Shown here piece by piece: positions 31,696 to 40,101 of a stretch of 58,795 nt of DNA. Every line of letters begins with the position of its first letter. Within the stretch, counting starts at the first letter, position 1. The stretch is from an uncultured Oscillospiraceae bacterium. GTDB taxonomy: Bacteria; Bacillota; Clostridia; Oscillospirales; Oscillospiraceae. Position numbers and translations under genes: made by a program. The notes beneath the pieces were generated by a model. The model was not told where the DNA came from. It saw only the letters and a list, made by a program, of their open reading frames with translations, and did not search any database. The stretch is from NCBI GenBank assembly GCA_947626315.1, contig CANQRQ010000018.1, forward strand, positions 1-58,795. Reading direction: 5' to 3'.

Positions 31696-33606
31696 TTAAA
31701 TCACTCTCACACGCTTTTTGATGTCGTTTGCGTCCTCCGGCATATAGAGCTTGAAGATCTCAAACACATTGATTTTCTCCGGACTCGATGCAAAGCCGGA
31801 ATCCCGGAAGACAGCACGGAGCGGTTTGCGCTTTGCGATCTCCCTAACGACGCTCTCCGGTATATCCTCGTCAAAGCAGGCGATCAGATCGCCGTCGTTG
31901 TAGGTGTGAACGGTGCAGCCGTCTATTTTTTCGGACTGGTACGGCATAGAGAGCGGCAGTCCCCACTCCAGGAGGCAGCCGAACAGAAGGTCAAGGTCCG
32001 TGCGATCCTCCTTGATGTTGGATTCAAGCCCTTCAAGCATTTGCTGATCGTATTCTGCAGGCGTGTAGTAGACGTCCTTCATGTTGGTATCGTCCAGCTT
32101 GAAGACGCGGAAGCCCACATCCAGGTCCTGCGTTGTCAGCGGATTTTCGGACTTGATCTTCTCCCCGGCCCGGCGGATGCGCTCCTTGCCGATCTCACAG
32201 ATGTTTTTATACCCGGCTTTGTAGGCTTCGCTGTTTTCGTCACAGGGCTCTTGAATCTGTACCATGATGAATTTGCGGCGCCCTTTATCCTCGGCGTTGA
32301 GCTGCATGACCGCGTGGGCGGTTGTGGCAGAACCAGAGAAAAAGTCAAGGATAATGGAATCTTTATCTGCGTATAATTGCACACATCTTTTGATTAAATC
32401 GACCGATTTTGGATAATCGAATAATGCTTTTCCGTCAAATAGCTCTTTTAATTTCTTTGTAGCGTCTTGGGAATGACCGACTTCGGTATATTTCCATATC
32501 GTCATCGGCGTAATTCCTTGCTTTACTTCTGACAAAAATCGTTTTATAGATGGGACATTATTTCCGTCTGTACCAAACCAAATTCTATTATCCTTTACAT
32601 AGCTTTCAAAAGTTTTTTTATCTAATCTCCAACAATATCCATTAGGCGGCAATACTTTTCTGCCGCTCGGAGTAGTTATCTCGTACACTTTTGATTGAAC
32701 AATTGGACCAACGGAAAGATCGCTTGATTTCCAGTCGCCTCTTGGATCGTTATCGGGATTGCTATATCTATCATTTGCTTCATCACCGCGCGGCAGTCCA
32801 TTGCAAACAGCCTTGACTATGTTTTTAGCATAGCAAAGAATATAATCATGACTTTCAGAAAAATGTTTTTTCAGATTGACGGGTGAATATGCTCGTTCCC
32901 ATATAACTTGTGCTATAAAATTATCCTCTCCAAACATCTCGTCGCAAATCTTCTTCAAATTTTCCTGTTCGTTATCGTCAATCGAAATAAAAATAACCCC
33001 GTCGTCACGCAACAGATTTCTTGCCAACATCAGCCTGGAATAGATCATGCTGCACCAATCGGAATGGTATTTCCCCGCCGATTCACTGTTCTCTCTACTG
33101 TAATTAACATTTCCGTCTTCGTCAAAATATCCGGTCCCTTCATTATATTCCTCATTATCCATAATAAAAGAATCTGGATAAACGAAATCGTGGCCAGTGT
33201 TGTATGGCGGGTCTATGTAAATCAGCTTCACCTTGCCCAGATAGCTCTCCTGCAGGAGCTTGAGGACTTCCAAATTGTCGCCCTCAATGTAGAGGTTTTC
33301 GGTGGAGCCCCAGTTCGTGCTCTCCTCGGGGCAGGGGCGCAGCGTCTTGCGGATCGGCTTGTTGGCCTCCGCGATCGCCTCCTTTTTGCCGACCCATGTA
33401 AATTCATATGCCTCATCCCCGTCGATCACATCCGGCGAGAGCATCTGCTTGAGCATTTCAAAGTTTACCGCCCGCTTGTACACCTTTTTCTCCGGCGTGC
33501 TGTGTTCCTCATCCAGCATCTCCGTGACGCAGTTCGGGAACAGTTCGGCGATTTTGTCGATATTCTGCGCCGTCATATCCGGCGTTTCAAATTTCATCTT
33601 ATCCAC
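31696..33606 (-). CDS. Type III DNA methyltransferase, Mod subunit
   Basis: 636 residues, beta-group order: catalytic 'DPPYNTGHDFVYPDSF' (about 133-148) first, SAM-binding 'LDFFSGSATTAHAVMQLN' (about 420-437) later. This is an N6-adenine methyltransferase and supplies sequence specificity for Res. Start GTG at 33606 has AGGAGGAG 7 nt upstream; the family start 'xDKMKFETPDMTAQNI' supports it. The stretch from just after DPPY to just before the SAM motif (about 33190-32340) is visibly more AT-rich than both ends of the gene, the sign of an exchanged target-recognition region. No simple-sequence repeat for phase variation is seen. Confidence 0.92.
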   Translation of the reverse strand: MDKMKFETPDMTAQNIDKIAELFPNCVTEMLDEEHSTPEKKVYKRAVNFEMLKQMLSPDVIDGDEAYEFTWVGKKEAIAEANKPIRKTLRPCPEESTNWGSTENLYIEGDNLEVLKLLQESYLGKVKLIYIDPPYNTGHDFVYPDSFIMDNEEYNEGTGYFDEDGNVNYSRENSESAGKYHSDWCSMIYSRLMLARNLLRDDGVIFISIDDNEQENLKKICDEMFGEDNFIAQVIWERAYSPVNLKKHFSESHDYILCYAKNIVKAVCNGLPRGDEANDRYSNPDNDPRGDWKSSDLSVGPIVQSKVYEITTPSGRKVLPPNGYCWRLDKKTFESYVKDNRIWFGTDGNNVPSIKRFLSEVKQGITPMTIWKYTEVGHSQDATKKLKELFDGKALFDYPKSVDLIKRCVQLYADKDSIILDFFSGSATTAHAVMQLNAEDKGRRKFIMVQIQEPCDENSEAYKAGYKNICEIGKERIRRAGEKIKSENPLTTQDLDVGFRVFKLDDTNMKDVYYTPAEYDQQMLEGLESNIKEDRTDLDLLFGCLLEWGLPLSMPYQSEKIDGCTVHTYNDGDLIACFDEDIPESVVREIAKRKPLRAVFRDSGFASSPEKINVFEIFKLYMPEDANDIKKRVRVI

Positions 33607-33620
33607 GTTAGAACTCCTCC

Positions 33621-33725
33621 TCATTTTGGCAGTCTGGTTATGACCATGCTATAAATTGTTGTCGCCCATCCGATCAGTTTTATCACGGAGTCGGCTGTTT
33701 CCACTGATCCAGTAATCTTAGTCAT
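33621..33725 (-). CDS. 34-residue ORF inside the defence operon
   Basis: MTKITGSVETADSVIKLIGW... to ...VITRLPK, with stop at 33621-33623. GGAGG lies 9 nt before the ATG, which overlaps the end of the DUF4391 gene by 8 nt; the stop is followed at once by the ribosome site of mod. It thus fills the whole gap between two operon genes in coupled fashion. The middle ('SVIKLIGWATTIYSMVI') could be an amphipathic or membrane helix. No homologue is known to me. It may be a coupling peptide, a regulator or a toxin-like peptide. Confidence 0.5.
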   Translation of the reverse strand: MTKITGSVETADSVIKLIGWATTIYSMVITRLPK

Positions 33726-34374
33726 AACCTTTAACCTCCAGCTCCTTTCTCAGCTTTTTAAGCTCTGCATTTATCTCCACCTGCTTATTGAGCTGTGCTT
33801 CCCGTCTGATCTTTGCCTCAAGCGCGGCAATCTGCCTTTCAAGCTTCTGCCGCCGTTCATCGCGCTCTACCGATTCCTTTAGGGTCTCGCTACTGTCGGT
33901 CCGCAGCGCGTCACCGGCAATCTGCCGTACAAAGCTTTCATAGACTTTGTCGATAGTCAGACCGTCTATCTTTAACGGCAGCTCTGTTTCCGGCAGCCAG
34001 TCTGTGTGGTAATAGGTCCCTACCTTAAAGGTTTTGCTTCCCGGTGCTGCTTCCTTATACGCTGTCCACGCTTGGTACTTTCCGTTGTATTCCAGCAGGA
34101 AGATGATGTGGTATGGTACTTCCCTGTCGATCTGCCGGAGAACGGATGCATCCAGTTTTGGAATGCTCAGCCGAATCTCAAAAATCTCCACTTCGGTGAC
34201 AAGTTTCCCCGCAGCCAGATTCATGGTCGTCGCAGCGATTTTGTTCCTCCAGTAGATCACTTTTATCTGGTCAATGAACACTCGTTTTAAGGCCGGCGTC
34301 ACGGAAAGGTTCTCATAAAATTTCTGCTTGGGGATTCTTTTGTTGAATTCTGTGCTTTTTGGCAAATCAAGCAT
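33718..34374 (-). CDS. DUF4391 domain protein
   Basis: 218 residues. The N-terminal 'LPKSTEFNKRIPKQKFYENL' and 'PYHIIFLLEYNGKYQAWTAYKE' mark DUF4391, a family found next to helicases in bacterial defence loci. The C-terminal 60 residues form a charged coiled coil ('RDERRQKLERQIAALEAKIR') that could mediate oligomerisation. GAGGAACG precedes the ATG. It lies 24 bp after a 278-residue protein with a similar N-terminal plan and before the 34-residue ORF and mod. No catalytic motif is apparent, so a helicase-adaptor role is inferred from context. Confidence 0.78.
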   Translation of the reverse strand: MLDLPKSTEFNKRIPKQKFYENLSVTPALKRVFIDQIKVIYWRNKIAATTMNLAAGKLVTEVEIFEIRLSIPKLDASVLRQIDREVPYHIIFLLEYNGKYQAWTAYKEAAPGSKTFKVGTYYHTDWLPETELPLKIDGLTIDKVYESFVRQIAGDALRTDSSETLKESVERDERRQKLERQIAALEAKIRREAQLNKQVEINAELKKLRKELEVKGYD

Positions 34375-34398
34375 TCGATCGTTCCTCTTTTACAAAGC

Positions 34399-35235
34399 TC
34401 ATCCGTAAAGCTTTTCATCGATGCGGTACACGAAATAATCGATATCACGATACCCGTTTTTTTCAATATAACTACGGATATAATCATTTTTCAAGAAACA
34501 ATACCAAATATCCTCATAATCATAAATCAGGGAATATGATTGATTGCCATTATTTTTCGGATAATAATTGGCGAGAAACTCCTTTCGGGATGGATAAAAG
34601 CGGTGTGGTGTGCAGAATCTCAGGATTTTGCCTTTACCACCGACTTTCGGGTTTTCCCCTCTTCCACACAGGTAATCAATGAGGCTTTTCGTATGTGCTT
34701 TTGAAGTTCCACTGAGCTTAAACAAAGTGATGGTTTGATATAAAGCAGAGTATATCTCATATAGATTACCTTCCTTCTCCAAGGCTTGGTTTAGAGAATC
34801 GATAAACAGTTTTGCTTTATACGAAAGGCAATCCGGGTGTATCCAATGCGACATAACTATAGAATGTAAAATATTTCTATCATAGTCAATTTTCCCAGGA
34901 CTAAACTGGCAGGCACTGACTACATATTTGGTGCACGCTCCATTATAGCAAATGATCAAAAGGCATGGGTACTTAATTCTCCTATATATAACCCGTGCAA
35001 CGTCAAATAACAAATCCGTATCCTTTATATCGACTTGTATAATTTGTATTTCCTCATATCTGAGACTGTCTGTCACAACCTTCTCGGAATGAAAATTGCT
35101 TGGCCGAAGAACAGCATACCATTTAACGGAACTCACCGCCGACGATAGCTGTTCCTGATCTTCAGAAAAAATTTTCGCTATTGGAATATCCCGATTGCAA
35201 ATGCATTGCTTTGGAATATTGATTAATTCTATCAT
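34399..35235 (-). CDS. Unknown protein, probably distant DUF4391 relative
   Basis: 278 residues; AT-rich compared with everything around it. Its first 145 residues follow the DUF4391 neighbour step by step: 'INIPKQCICNRDIPIAKIF' beside 'LPKSTEFNKRIPKQKFY', 'VKWYAVLRPSNF' beside 'VIYWRNKIAATTMN', 'KYPCLLIICYNGACTKYVVS' beside 'PYHIIFLLEYNGKYQAWTAY', and a tryptophan after 'SHW' beside 'TDW'. The C-terminal 130 residues are different and rich in Tyr ('YSLIYDYEDIWYCFLKNDY'). The ATG overlaps the helicase stop (ATGA). This suggests an older duplication with a new tail; a profile comparison is needed. Confidence 0.6.
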   Translation of the reverse strand: MIELINIPKQCICNRDIPIAKIFSEDQEQLSSAVSSVKWYAVLRPSNFHSEKVVTDSLRYEEIQIIQVDIKDTDLLFDVARVIYRRIKYPCLLIICYNGACTKYVVSACQFSPGKIDYDRNILHSIVMSHWIHPDCLSYKAKLFIDSLNQALEKEGNLYEIYSALYQTITLFKLSGTSKAHTKSLIDYLCGRGENPKVGGKGKILRFCTPHRFYPSRKEFLANYYPKNNGNQSYSLIYDYEDIWYCFLKNDYIRSYIEKNGYRDIDYFVYRIDEKLYG

Positions 35236-38200
35236 TTTTTCACCACCAAAAAGCAGATCAGTTCAAAGTCTTCCAGGCCGTTGATCTCCGATATCAAAGC
35301 GGATGTCCCGCCAGAAGAGAAAAGACTATCTATATCGCTCTCTTCCTTCCTGTCAATGATGGAATTAATTGCGTCGTTCAAAAGCTCTGAGACACTGCGC
35401 ATATCTCTTCCGTCGTCAGTCTCTTCGTTGAATTTCCGGCAAAGACGCAAAACCGGCTCGTTCCTGCCGCGGCAGAGCAGCCGCATCGTATCCAGCAGCT
35501 TTTTGGGGTTCAGATAATCGCACACGATATCGCCATCGGCCCCGATATAGACCATATAAAAAGGATGTATGCGGTTTTGGTTGTCGATGTTTACGCTGTT
35601 GTTGATATTGCGCAGGACGAATATCACGCCTTCCGGGTTTTCTTTGCTGGCCGGGACCACGGCATGCAGTCCCTTTGGTTTCTTACTGAGATCGCCATGC
35701 GTTTTAATGTACTCCAGCAGGTCTAACCGAAACTCATTCAGACCAAGGTCCATGATGGAGATCCCGGAGGACATTTCCTCAATATCCACCACTTCTTCCT
35801 GCAGGCGCTTCAACTGCTGCTTCCGATACTCCAGATCGCCCTTTTCCTCGGGGTTGATCAGGTCATCGTCGCCGGTAGAGGTCATAACGGAGATCTTCAT
35901 TCTGGTCTCAACACGGGATTTTAGATTGATATAGTCGTCCAGCGTCATATCCGGCCAGAAGTTTACAAGCTGTATATACCGGTTCCGGCTCCCGATCCGG
36001 TCTATACGTCCGAAACGCTGAATGATCCGCACGGGGTTCCAATGGATATCATAGTTGATCAGATAATCGCAATCCTGTAGATTCTGGCCCTCGGAGATGC
36101 AGTCGGTGGCGATCAAGATATCAATGTCTGCCGCGCTGCCGGGCATCAGCAGGTCACGCCGCTTGGAAAGCGGAGAGAAACAAGTCAGCACGTTATTGAG
36201 CGTGGGCTTTAGGTTTTTTACCGTTGTGCGGGCTTCGATGGCGCCGGTGATCACCGCAGTGTCCAGGCCGTAATTTGATTTCATGTATTTGCTGACCTGG
36301 GCGTACAGATACTCGGCAGTATCAGAGAACGCCGAAAAGATCAGGACTTTCCGGTTCCCCTCGTTTATGGGACTGCGCATTTTGCCGTCCAGCAGGCTGA
36401 AAAGCGTTTGCAGCTTCAGATCGTGCTCCGGCGTGATATCCTCCACCATCAGGGCCAGCAGCTCCAGAGTATCGGCATCCCGTTGGAGCCCTGTGCGCCA
36501 GGTCTTGTAGTCCATATCGGCTAGGTTGATCTTTACTTTTTTCCCCACGGAAAAGTAGTCAGTGTCGCTGTCCTCTATATCAAAGTCCTGGTCATCAACC
36601 TCATACGCAGTAAGCTCAGCGTTTCCGGACCGCTCAAAGTCATCAATGGCTTTGACGGTGCTTTTTATGAGGTCCAGGATGCGGCACAGGGTCAGATGAA
36701 ATGCGTAGACAGAGCTCTCCAGCCGTTTTAACAGGTTAATGCTCATGAGCCGCCGAATGCCCTGTTCACGGCCGCTTTGGGTCAGGCTGGTGCCTTTGTT
36801 GTGCGTCAGGTCTATGTATTTTTCCAGTTTGCTGGGGAAGATGTAATCGGATGGGGTATAAATGCAGAGAGATAAAAGCATCAGCTGCTCATAGATCTCT
36901 TTATAATTGATAGCCGTGTTCAGATCCGTCATGCTGGGTCTGAGGGATATAGGTTTCAGGCGTTCGGGGAATTTCCCGATTTCAGAGGTATCGTAGTATT
37001 TTTCAATGTGCCGCCTGGACCTGGCTATGGTCACACTGTCCAGCACCTCAAAAAAGTCAAAGTCCAGCGTGCGAAGCAAAGCGTCCGTGGTCCGCGCCTT
37101 CGGCTCCAGCTTACTCCAGGCGTTGAATGTCTTCTGGGCCTGACGGAAAATCTCTTCTATCGGTTTTTTCGTATCCAGCTTATCGTTGATGTATTCCGAA
37201 TTACCCTCATAGGCCAACGCCAGCTGATTTTTCAGATCCACAAAACGATTGTTGACCGGCGTAGCGGACAGCATAAGGACTTTGGTTTTGACGCCGGCCC
37301 GGATCACCTTGTCCATCAGCTTCACATACCGGTTCTCCTGCGTGTTGGCGTGGGTCCCGGCGCCGTTGCGAAAGTTGTGCGACTCATCGATCACTACAAG
37401 ATCGTAGTTGCCCCAATTCAGGCGGTCCAGGTCGAGGCCGTTGGAAATACCGCCGTTTCTTGACAGATCCGTGTGGAACAAAACATCATAGTTGAGCCGG
37501 TCAGACGCTATTGGATTGTTTACATAGTTGTCCTTATAGGTGTTCCAGTTTTCGCAGAGCTTCTTTGGACAGAGTACAAGGACCGTCTTGTTCCTGTTTT
37601 CGTAGTACTTTATGACGGCGAGCGCGGTGAAGGTTTTTCCAAGGCCAACACTGTCAGCCAGAATGCAGCCGTTATATTTCTCCAGCTTATTGATGATCGC
37701 TAAAACGGCGTCCTTCTGAAAGTCATACAGCATATTCCAGATCTTGCTCTGTCGAAAGCCCGTCGCCTCGTTGGGCAAAACATCCTCCGAAATATCCTCC
37801 AGAAATTCACTGAACACATGATAGAGCATCATGTAATATATAAATTCCGGAGAATTCTCGTTGTATGCGGAAGAAATGCTGTCAATAATAACGTCGGTGA
37901 CATCCTGCAACTTATCTTTGTCGTTCCAAAGAGTGTTGAACAGCTGCAAATACTGTGTGGAGAACGGGGCTTCCATACGACTGACCATATTATAGCTGTT
38001 GTTTCCCCTCTCACAGCCGATATCCACCGTCGTGAATCCGCCCAAAGGCAAATATGCCACATTTTCAGCTGGGTTTACTACGGTCATAAACCCGCTCATA
38101 TTTTCTCCGGTGGTATTGGATTTAAAGCGGGCTTTTTTGCGAATCCACGCCGCGCACTCCTGGGCGATGGCTTTCTGGCGCATCTCATTGCGAAGCTTGA

Positions 38201-38465
38201 TTTCAAATTCTGTACCGTATAGACTCTGTTCCCGGCTCAGGCGCGGGATATAAAACTCTCTTTTCTGCTTTTCCGTTTTTTCTGTAATGAATGTGGGCGA
38301 GGTGAAAATGAACCGAAATTCGTCAACAGACTCCAACTGCTTCTTCAGTTCGTTATAAGCGTATATGGAAAAGCACGCAGCGGCAATAGAGACTTTGCTC
38401 CCCCTTTTGATGGTTTTTTCCATATCGTCCCGGACGATCGCGGTGACATTATCAAATAGCTCCAT
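35232..38465 (-). CDS. SNF2-type helicase with N-terminal PLD-like domain
   Basis: 1077 residues. The N-terminus (about 1-170, 'KVSIAAACFSIYAYNEL', 'FRFIFTSPTF') resembles the phospholipase D-like domain found fused to such helicases, but no intact HxK motif is visible, so it may not cut DNA. SF2 core: 'ILADSVGLGKTFTALAVIKY' (Walker A, about 270), 'LVVIDESHNFRN' (DExH, about 355), 'LMLSATPVNNR', then 'VLIFSAFSDTAEYL', 'IATDCISEGQNLQDCDYLIN' and 'RIIQRFGRIDRIGSRN' (motifs IV-VI, to about 850). First large gene of the operon, probably a DNA translocase working with DUF4391 proteins and the type III enzymes. Confidence 0.85.
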   Translation of the reverse strand: MELFDNVTAIVRDDMEKTIKRGSKVSIAAACFSIYAYNELKKQLESVDEFRFIFTSPTFITEKTEKQKREFYIPRLSREQSLYGTEFEIKLRNEMRQKAIAQECAAWIRKKARFKSNTTGENMSGFMTVVNPAENVAYLPLGGFTTVDIGCERGNNSYNMVSRMEAPFSTQYLQLFNTLWNDKDKLQDVTDVIIDSISSAYNENSPEFIYYMMLYHVFSEFLEDISEDVLPNEATGFRQSKIWNMLYDFQKDAVLAIINKLEKYNGCILADSVGLGKTFTALAVIKYYENRNKTVLVLCPKKLCENWNTYKDNYVNNPIASDRLNYDVLFHTDLSRNGGISNGLDLDRLNWGNYDLVVIDESHNFRNGAGTHANTQENRYVKLMDKVIRAGVKTKVLMLSATPVNNRFVDLKNQLALAYEGNSEYINDKLDTKKPIEEIFRQAQKTFNAWSKLEPKARTTDALLRTLDFDFFEVLDSVTIARSRRHIEKYYDTSEIGKFPERLKPISLRPSMTDLNTAINYKEIYEQLMLLSLCIYTPSDYIFPSKLEKYIDLTHNKGTSLTQSGREQGIRRLMSINLLKRLESSVYAFHLTLCRILDLIKSTVKAIDDFERSGNAELTAYEVDDQDFDIEDSDTDYFSVGKKVKINLADMDYKTWRTGLQRDADTLELLALMVEDITPEHDLKLQTLFSLLDGKMRSPINEGNRKVLIFSAFSDTAEYLYAQVSKYMKSNYGLDTAVITGAIEARTTVKNLKPTLNNVLTCFSPLSKRRDLLMPGSAADIDILIATDCISEGQNLQDCDYLINYDIHWNPVRIIQRFGRIDRIGSRNRYIQLVNFWPDMTLDDYINLKSRVETRMKISVMTSTGDDDLINPEEKGDLEYRKQQLKRLQEEVVDIEEMSSGISIMDLGLNEFRLDLLEYIKTHGDLSKKPKGLHAVVPASKENPEGVIFVLRNINNSVNIDNQNRIHPFYMVYIGADGDIVCDYLNPKKLLDTMRLLCRGRNEPVLRLCRKFNEETDDGRDMRSVSELLNDAINSIIDRKEESDIDSLFSSGGTSALISEINGLEDFELICFLVVKK

Positions 38466-38513
38466 ATGTGTGGCCTCTTTCAGTGCAGCAATGATTCTTT
38501 TCGCGCTGTGATT

Positions 38514-38726
38514 TCAATTAGGTCCCTTATTCGCCTCGGACTTCTGCTTAATATACTTTCCACTCTTGATCCTCGCGTCCTTGGGCTTTGGCTCATCGTC
38601 CGGTATGGCCCACGAATAATCAATCCTGACTGCGCCAGGGACGCGCCCCTCCGCACATAGAATTTGTATGCGCCGGGTCGAAATTCCCCAGCGTTCCGCT
38701 GTCTGACGAATAGACAGATACTTCAT
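38514..38726 (-). CDS. Excisionase/MerR-like helix-turn-helix protein
   Basis: 70 residues. 'YLSIRQTAERWGISTRRIQI' is a winged helix-turn-helix of the excisionase/MerR type; 'CAEGRVPGAVRIDYSWAIPD' is the wing ending in the family 'WAIP'. A basic tail with 'KDARIKSGKYI' follows. AGGGGG lies 8 nt before the ATG. It is the first gene of the defence operon, 48 bp ahead of the helicase, and directly behind a near-consensus promoter, so it is a good candidate for the operon's own regulator. Recombination-factor function is less likely, as no integrase is present. Confidence 0.75.
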   Translation of the reverse strand: MKYLSIRQTAERWGISTRRIQILCAEGRVPGAVRIDYSWAIPDDEPKPKDARIKSGKYIKQKSEANKGPN

Positions 38727-38759
38727 TGTTTTTGCCCCCTGACGACAAATTTCTCCTAT

Positions 38760-38788
38760 ATTGTACTCGATATTGCGAATAAAATCAA
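38760..38788 (-). promoter_or_regulatory. Promoter of the defence operon
   Basis: On minus: TTGATT (38783-38788), 17-bp spacer, TACAAT (38760-38765). The -35 overlaps the last codons of the DUF6809 gene. Confidence 0.7.
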
Positions 38789-39042
38789 GACAGCTTTCGC
38801 ATTCTCTTAAAATTGAGGCAGAAGCCGTCCTCGAAGCTCTCCCGCTCCCGCAGGGAGGTCATGTCAGCCCGGATATCCTGGCATTTTTCGAACAGCTCCT
38901 TCTGCTCGCTGCTCAGCGTGGCGCAGAGCTTTTCCTCGTTTTGCATGACCAGGGCCTGGATCTTCCTGAGCTTTGAACCGGGCGGGGCCATCTTGCAGTT
39001 TGGATTGATGTTTCCGAAATAAAGGTCATCCAGAATATTCAT
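38785..39042 (-). CDS. DUF6809 family protein
   Basis: 85 residues starting 'MNILDDLYFGNINPNCKM', the fixed opening of DUF6809, followed by helical text ('KIQALVMQNEEKLCATLSSE') and a closing 'FEDGFCLNFKRMRKL' where the family has an aromatic-Gly-F-x-L helix. These small proteins are common in Clostridia, often beside mobile or integrated DNA; function unknown. GAGGG upstream of the ATG. Same strand as the defence operon and just before its promoter. Confidence 0.7.
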   Translation of the reverse strand: MNILDDLYFGNINPNCKMAPPGSKLRKIQALVMQNEEKLCATLSSEQKELFEKCQDIRADMTSLRERESFEDGFCLNFKRMRKLS

Positions 39043-39044
39043 AG

Positions 39045-39149
39045 TTATACCCTCTTTCCATTGCAGCAAAAGGCCCCGGCAAGTGAAAGCGTTTCACTCA
39101 TCGGGGCCGCCGTTTTTGCCGTATTGTTTTGTTGCCTCTGTCGCGTCAT
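39045..39149 (-). CDS. 34-residue ORF upstream of DUF6809
   Basis: Starts MTRQRQQNNTAKT with GGAGGTGAG 5 nt before the ATG, an excellent ribosome site, and its stop lies 2 nt before the DUF6809 start codon. A terminator-like hairpin lies within its sequence. It could be a leader peptide whose translation melts that hairpin and controls DUF6809. No family known. Confidence 0.4.
   Translation of the reverse strand: MTRQRQQNNTAKTAAPMSETLSLAGAFCCNGKRV
39072..39108. terminator. Two-stem hairpin inside the small ORF
   Basis: GGCCCCG/CGGGGCC (39072-39078, 39102-39108) encloses AGTGAAA/TTTCACT (39082-39088, 39092-39098). On plus it is followed by GCCGTTTTT, on minus by TTTTG. Possible attenuator for DUF6809. 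Bases 39150-39247 show no gene. Confidence 0.45.
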
Positions 39150-39247
39150 TGGCGCTCACCTCCGGCAGCAACAAATGCCACAGAATCCGGAAAAAGTCAA
39201 GGAAAAGAATAGGGCAGAAATATTGGACCATCTGCCATGTTGCCCGG

Positions 39248-39940
39248 TCAGTTCTTCACATAGAATGTGTTCCTCCCGGCGCTGTGCTTGGAGAGTTGTC
39301 CTTCTGCCGTCAGCTTTTTCAGGTGGCGTTCCACGGTGGAGGCGCTGAGAGAGGGGCAGAGCTCCAGAATCTCTCGCTTGGTGAACTTGCCGAGGCGGGT
39401 CTCGACCGCATTCTTGACCGTGTCCAGGGACGTGGCGCTGACGATCACCATCCGCTCGTCAAAGTCTCGGTATGCGGCAATGATCGTACCCAGCAGGTAT
39501 TTGACGAAAGCGGTGGGGTCGTCCTTCTGCTCATGCCAGCCGATCTGCGAGGCCTCCAGCGCGTCATAATAGGCCTCTTTGTTCCTCGCGATCTTGGCCT
39601 CCAGAGAGATATATTTCCCGATCTCATATCCTGCCCGGTAGAGCAGCAGCGTGGTGAGGAGCCGGGACATCCTGCCGTTGCCGTCGAGAAACGGGTGGAT
39701 ACACAGGAAGTCATGGATGAACACCGGTATGATCAGCAGAGGATCGACCTGCCCCTCCCCAATGGCCCGGTTGTACTCCTCGCAGATCTCCCGCATTGCC
39801 TCCGGTGTCTCGAAGGGGGACAGAGGGGTAAACAGCGTGAAGCGGCTGCCCTCCGTATCGGTAGAGCTGATGTAATTCTGCACATCCTTTGTAAGTGTAA
39901 ATGTGCTATTGACATGGGCCAGGTTTTCAACTTTATTGCA
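39248..39940 (-). pseudogene. Fic-domain protein, 5'-truncated
   Basis: The frame covers the C-terminal two thirds of a Fic adenylyltransferase: 'FTPLSPFETPEAMREICEEY', the catalytic 'HPFLDGNGR' (His-x-Phe-x-Asp-Gly-Asn-Gly-Arg complete), 'GYEIGKYISLEAKIARNKEA' and a C-terminal winged helix ('LSASTVERHLKKLTAEGQLS'). Family members of this type have about 120 more residues at the N-terminus, including the inhibitory (S/T)xxxE(G/N) helix. Here the frame opens at 40009 with no start or ribosome site and no matching text; the first possible start is GTG 39883 (211 residues). It is thus a remnant, or if expressed an unrestrained enzyme. Confidence 0.7.
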
Positions 39941-40061
39941 GATTTGTGGTCGGCAAACCTTTTCTGTTCTATCGAGGGGTTCTTTTTGTTGTTTTTCTAC
40001 TCGCTATAAGCTCTTCTTTCCCACTAGCAGAGCTCGTGGCTCTCTTTGCTGCTGGCAAAAA

Positions 40062-40089
40062 AAGGAACGCCCCGGACGGGACGTTCCTT
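40062..40089 (-). terminator. Terminator of the coat gene pair
   Basis: AAGGAACG/CGTTCCTT with inner CCC/GGG; on minus followed by TTTTTTTG, 12 bp past the CotF-like stop. Confidence 0.8.
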
Positions 40090-40101
40090 CCTCAACTCTG
40101 C

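Noticed and set aside
28458-38788. Calling the island DISARM or BREX
   Set aside because: No DUF1998 (DrmB), PglZ or BrxC-type gene is present; the methyltransferase and nuclease are plain type III Mod and Res.
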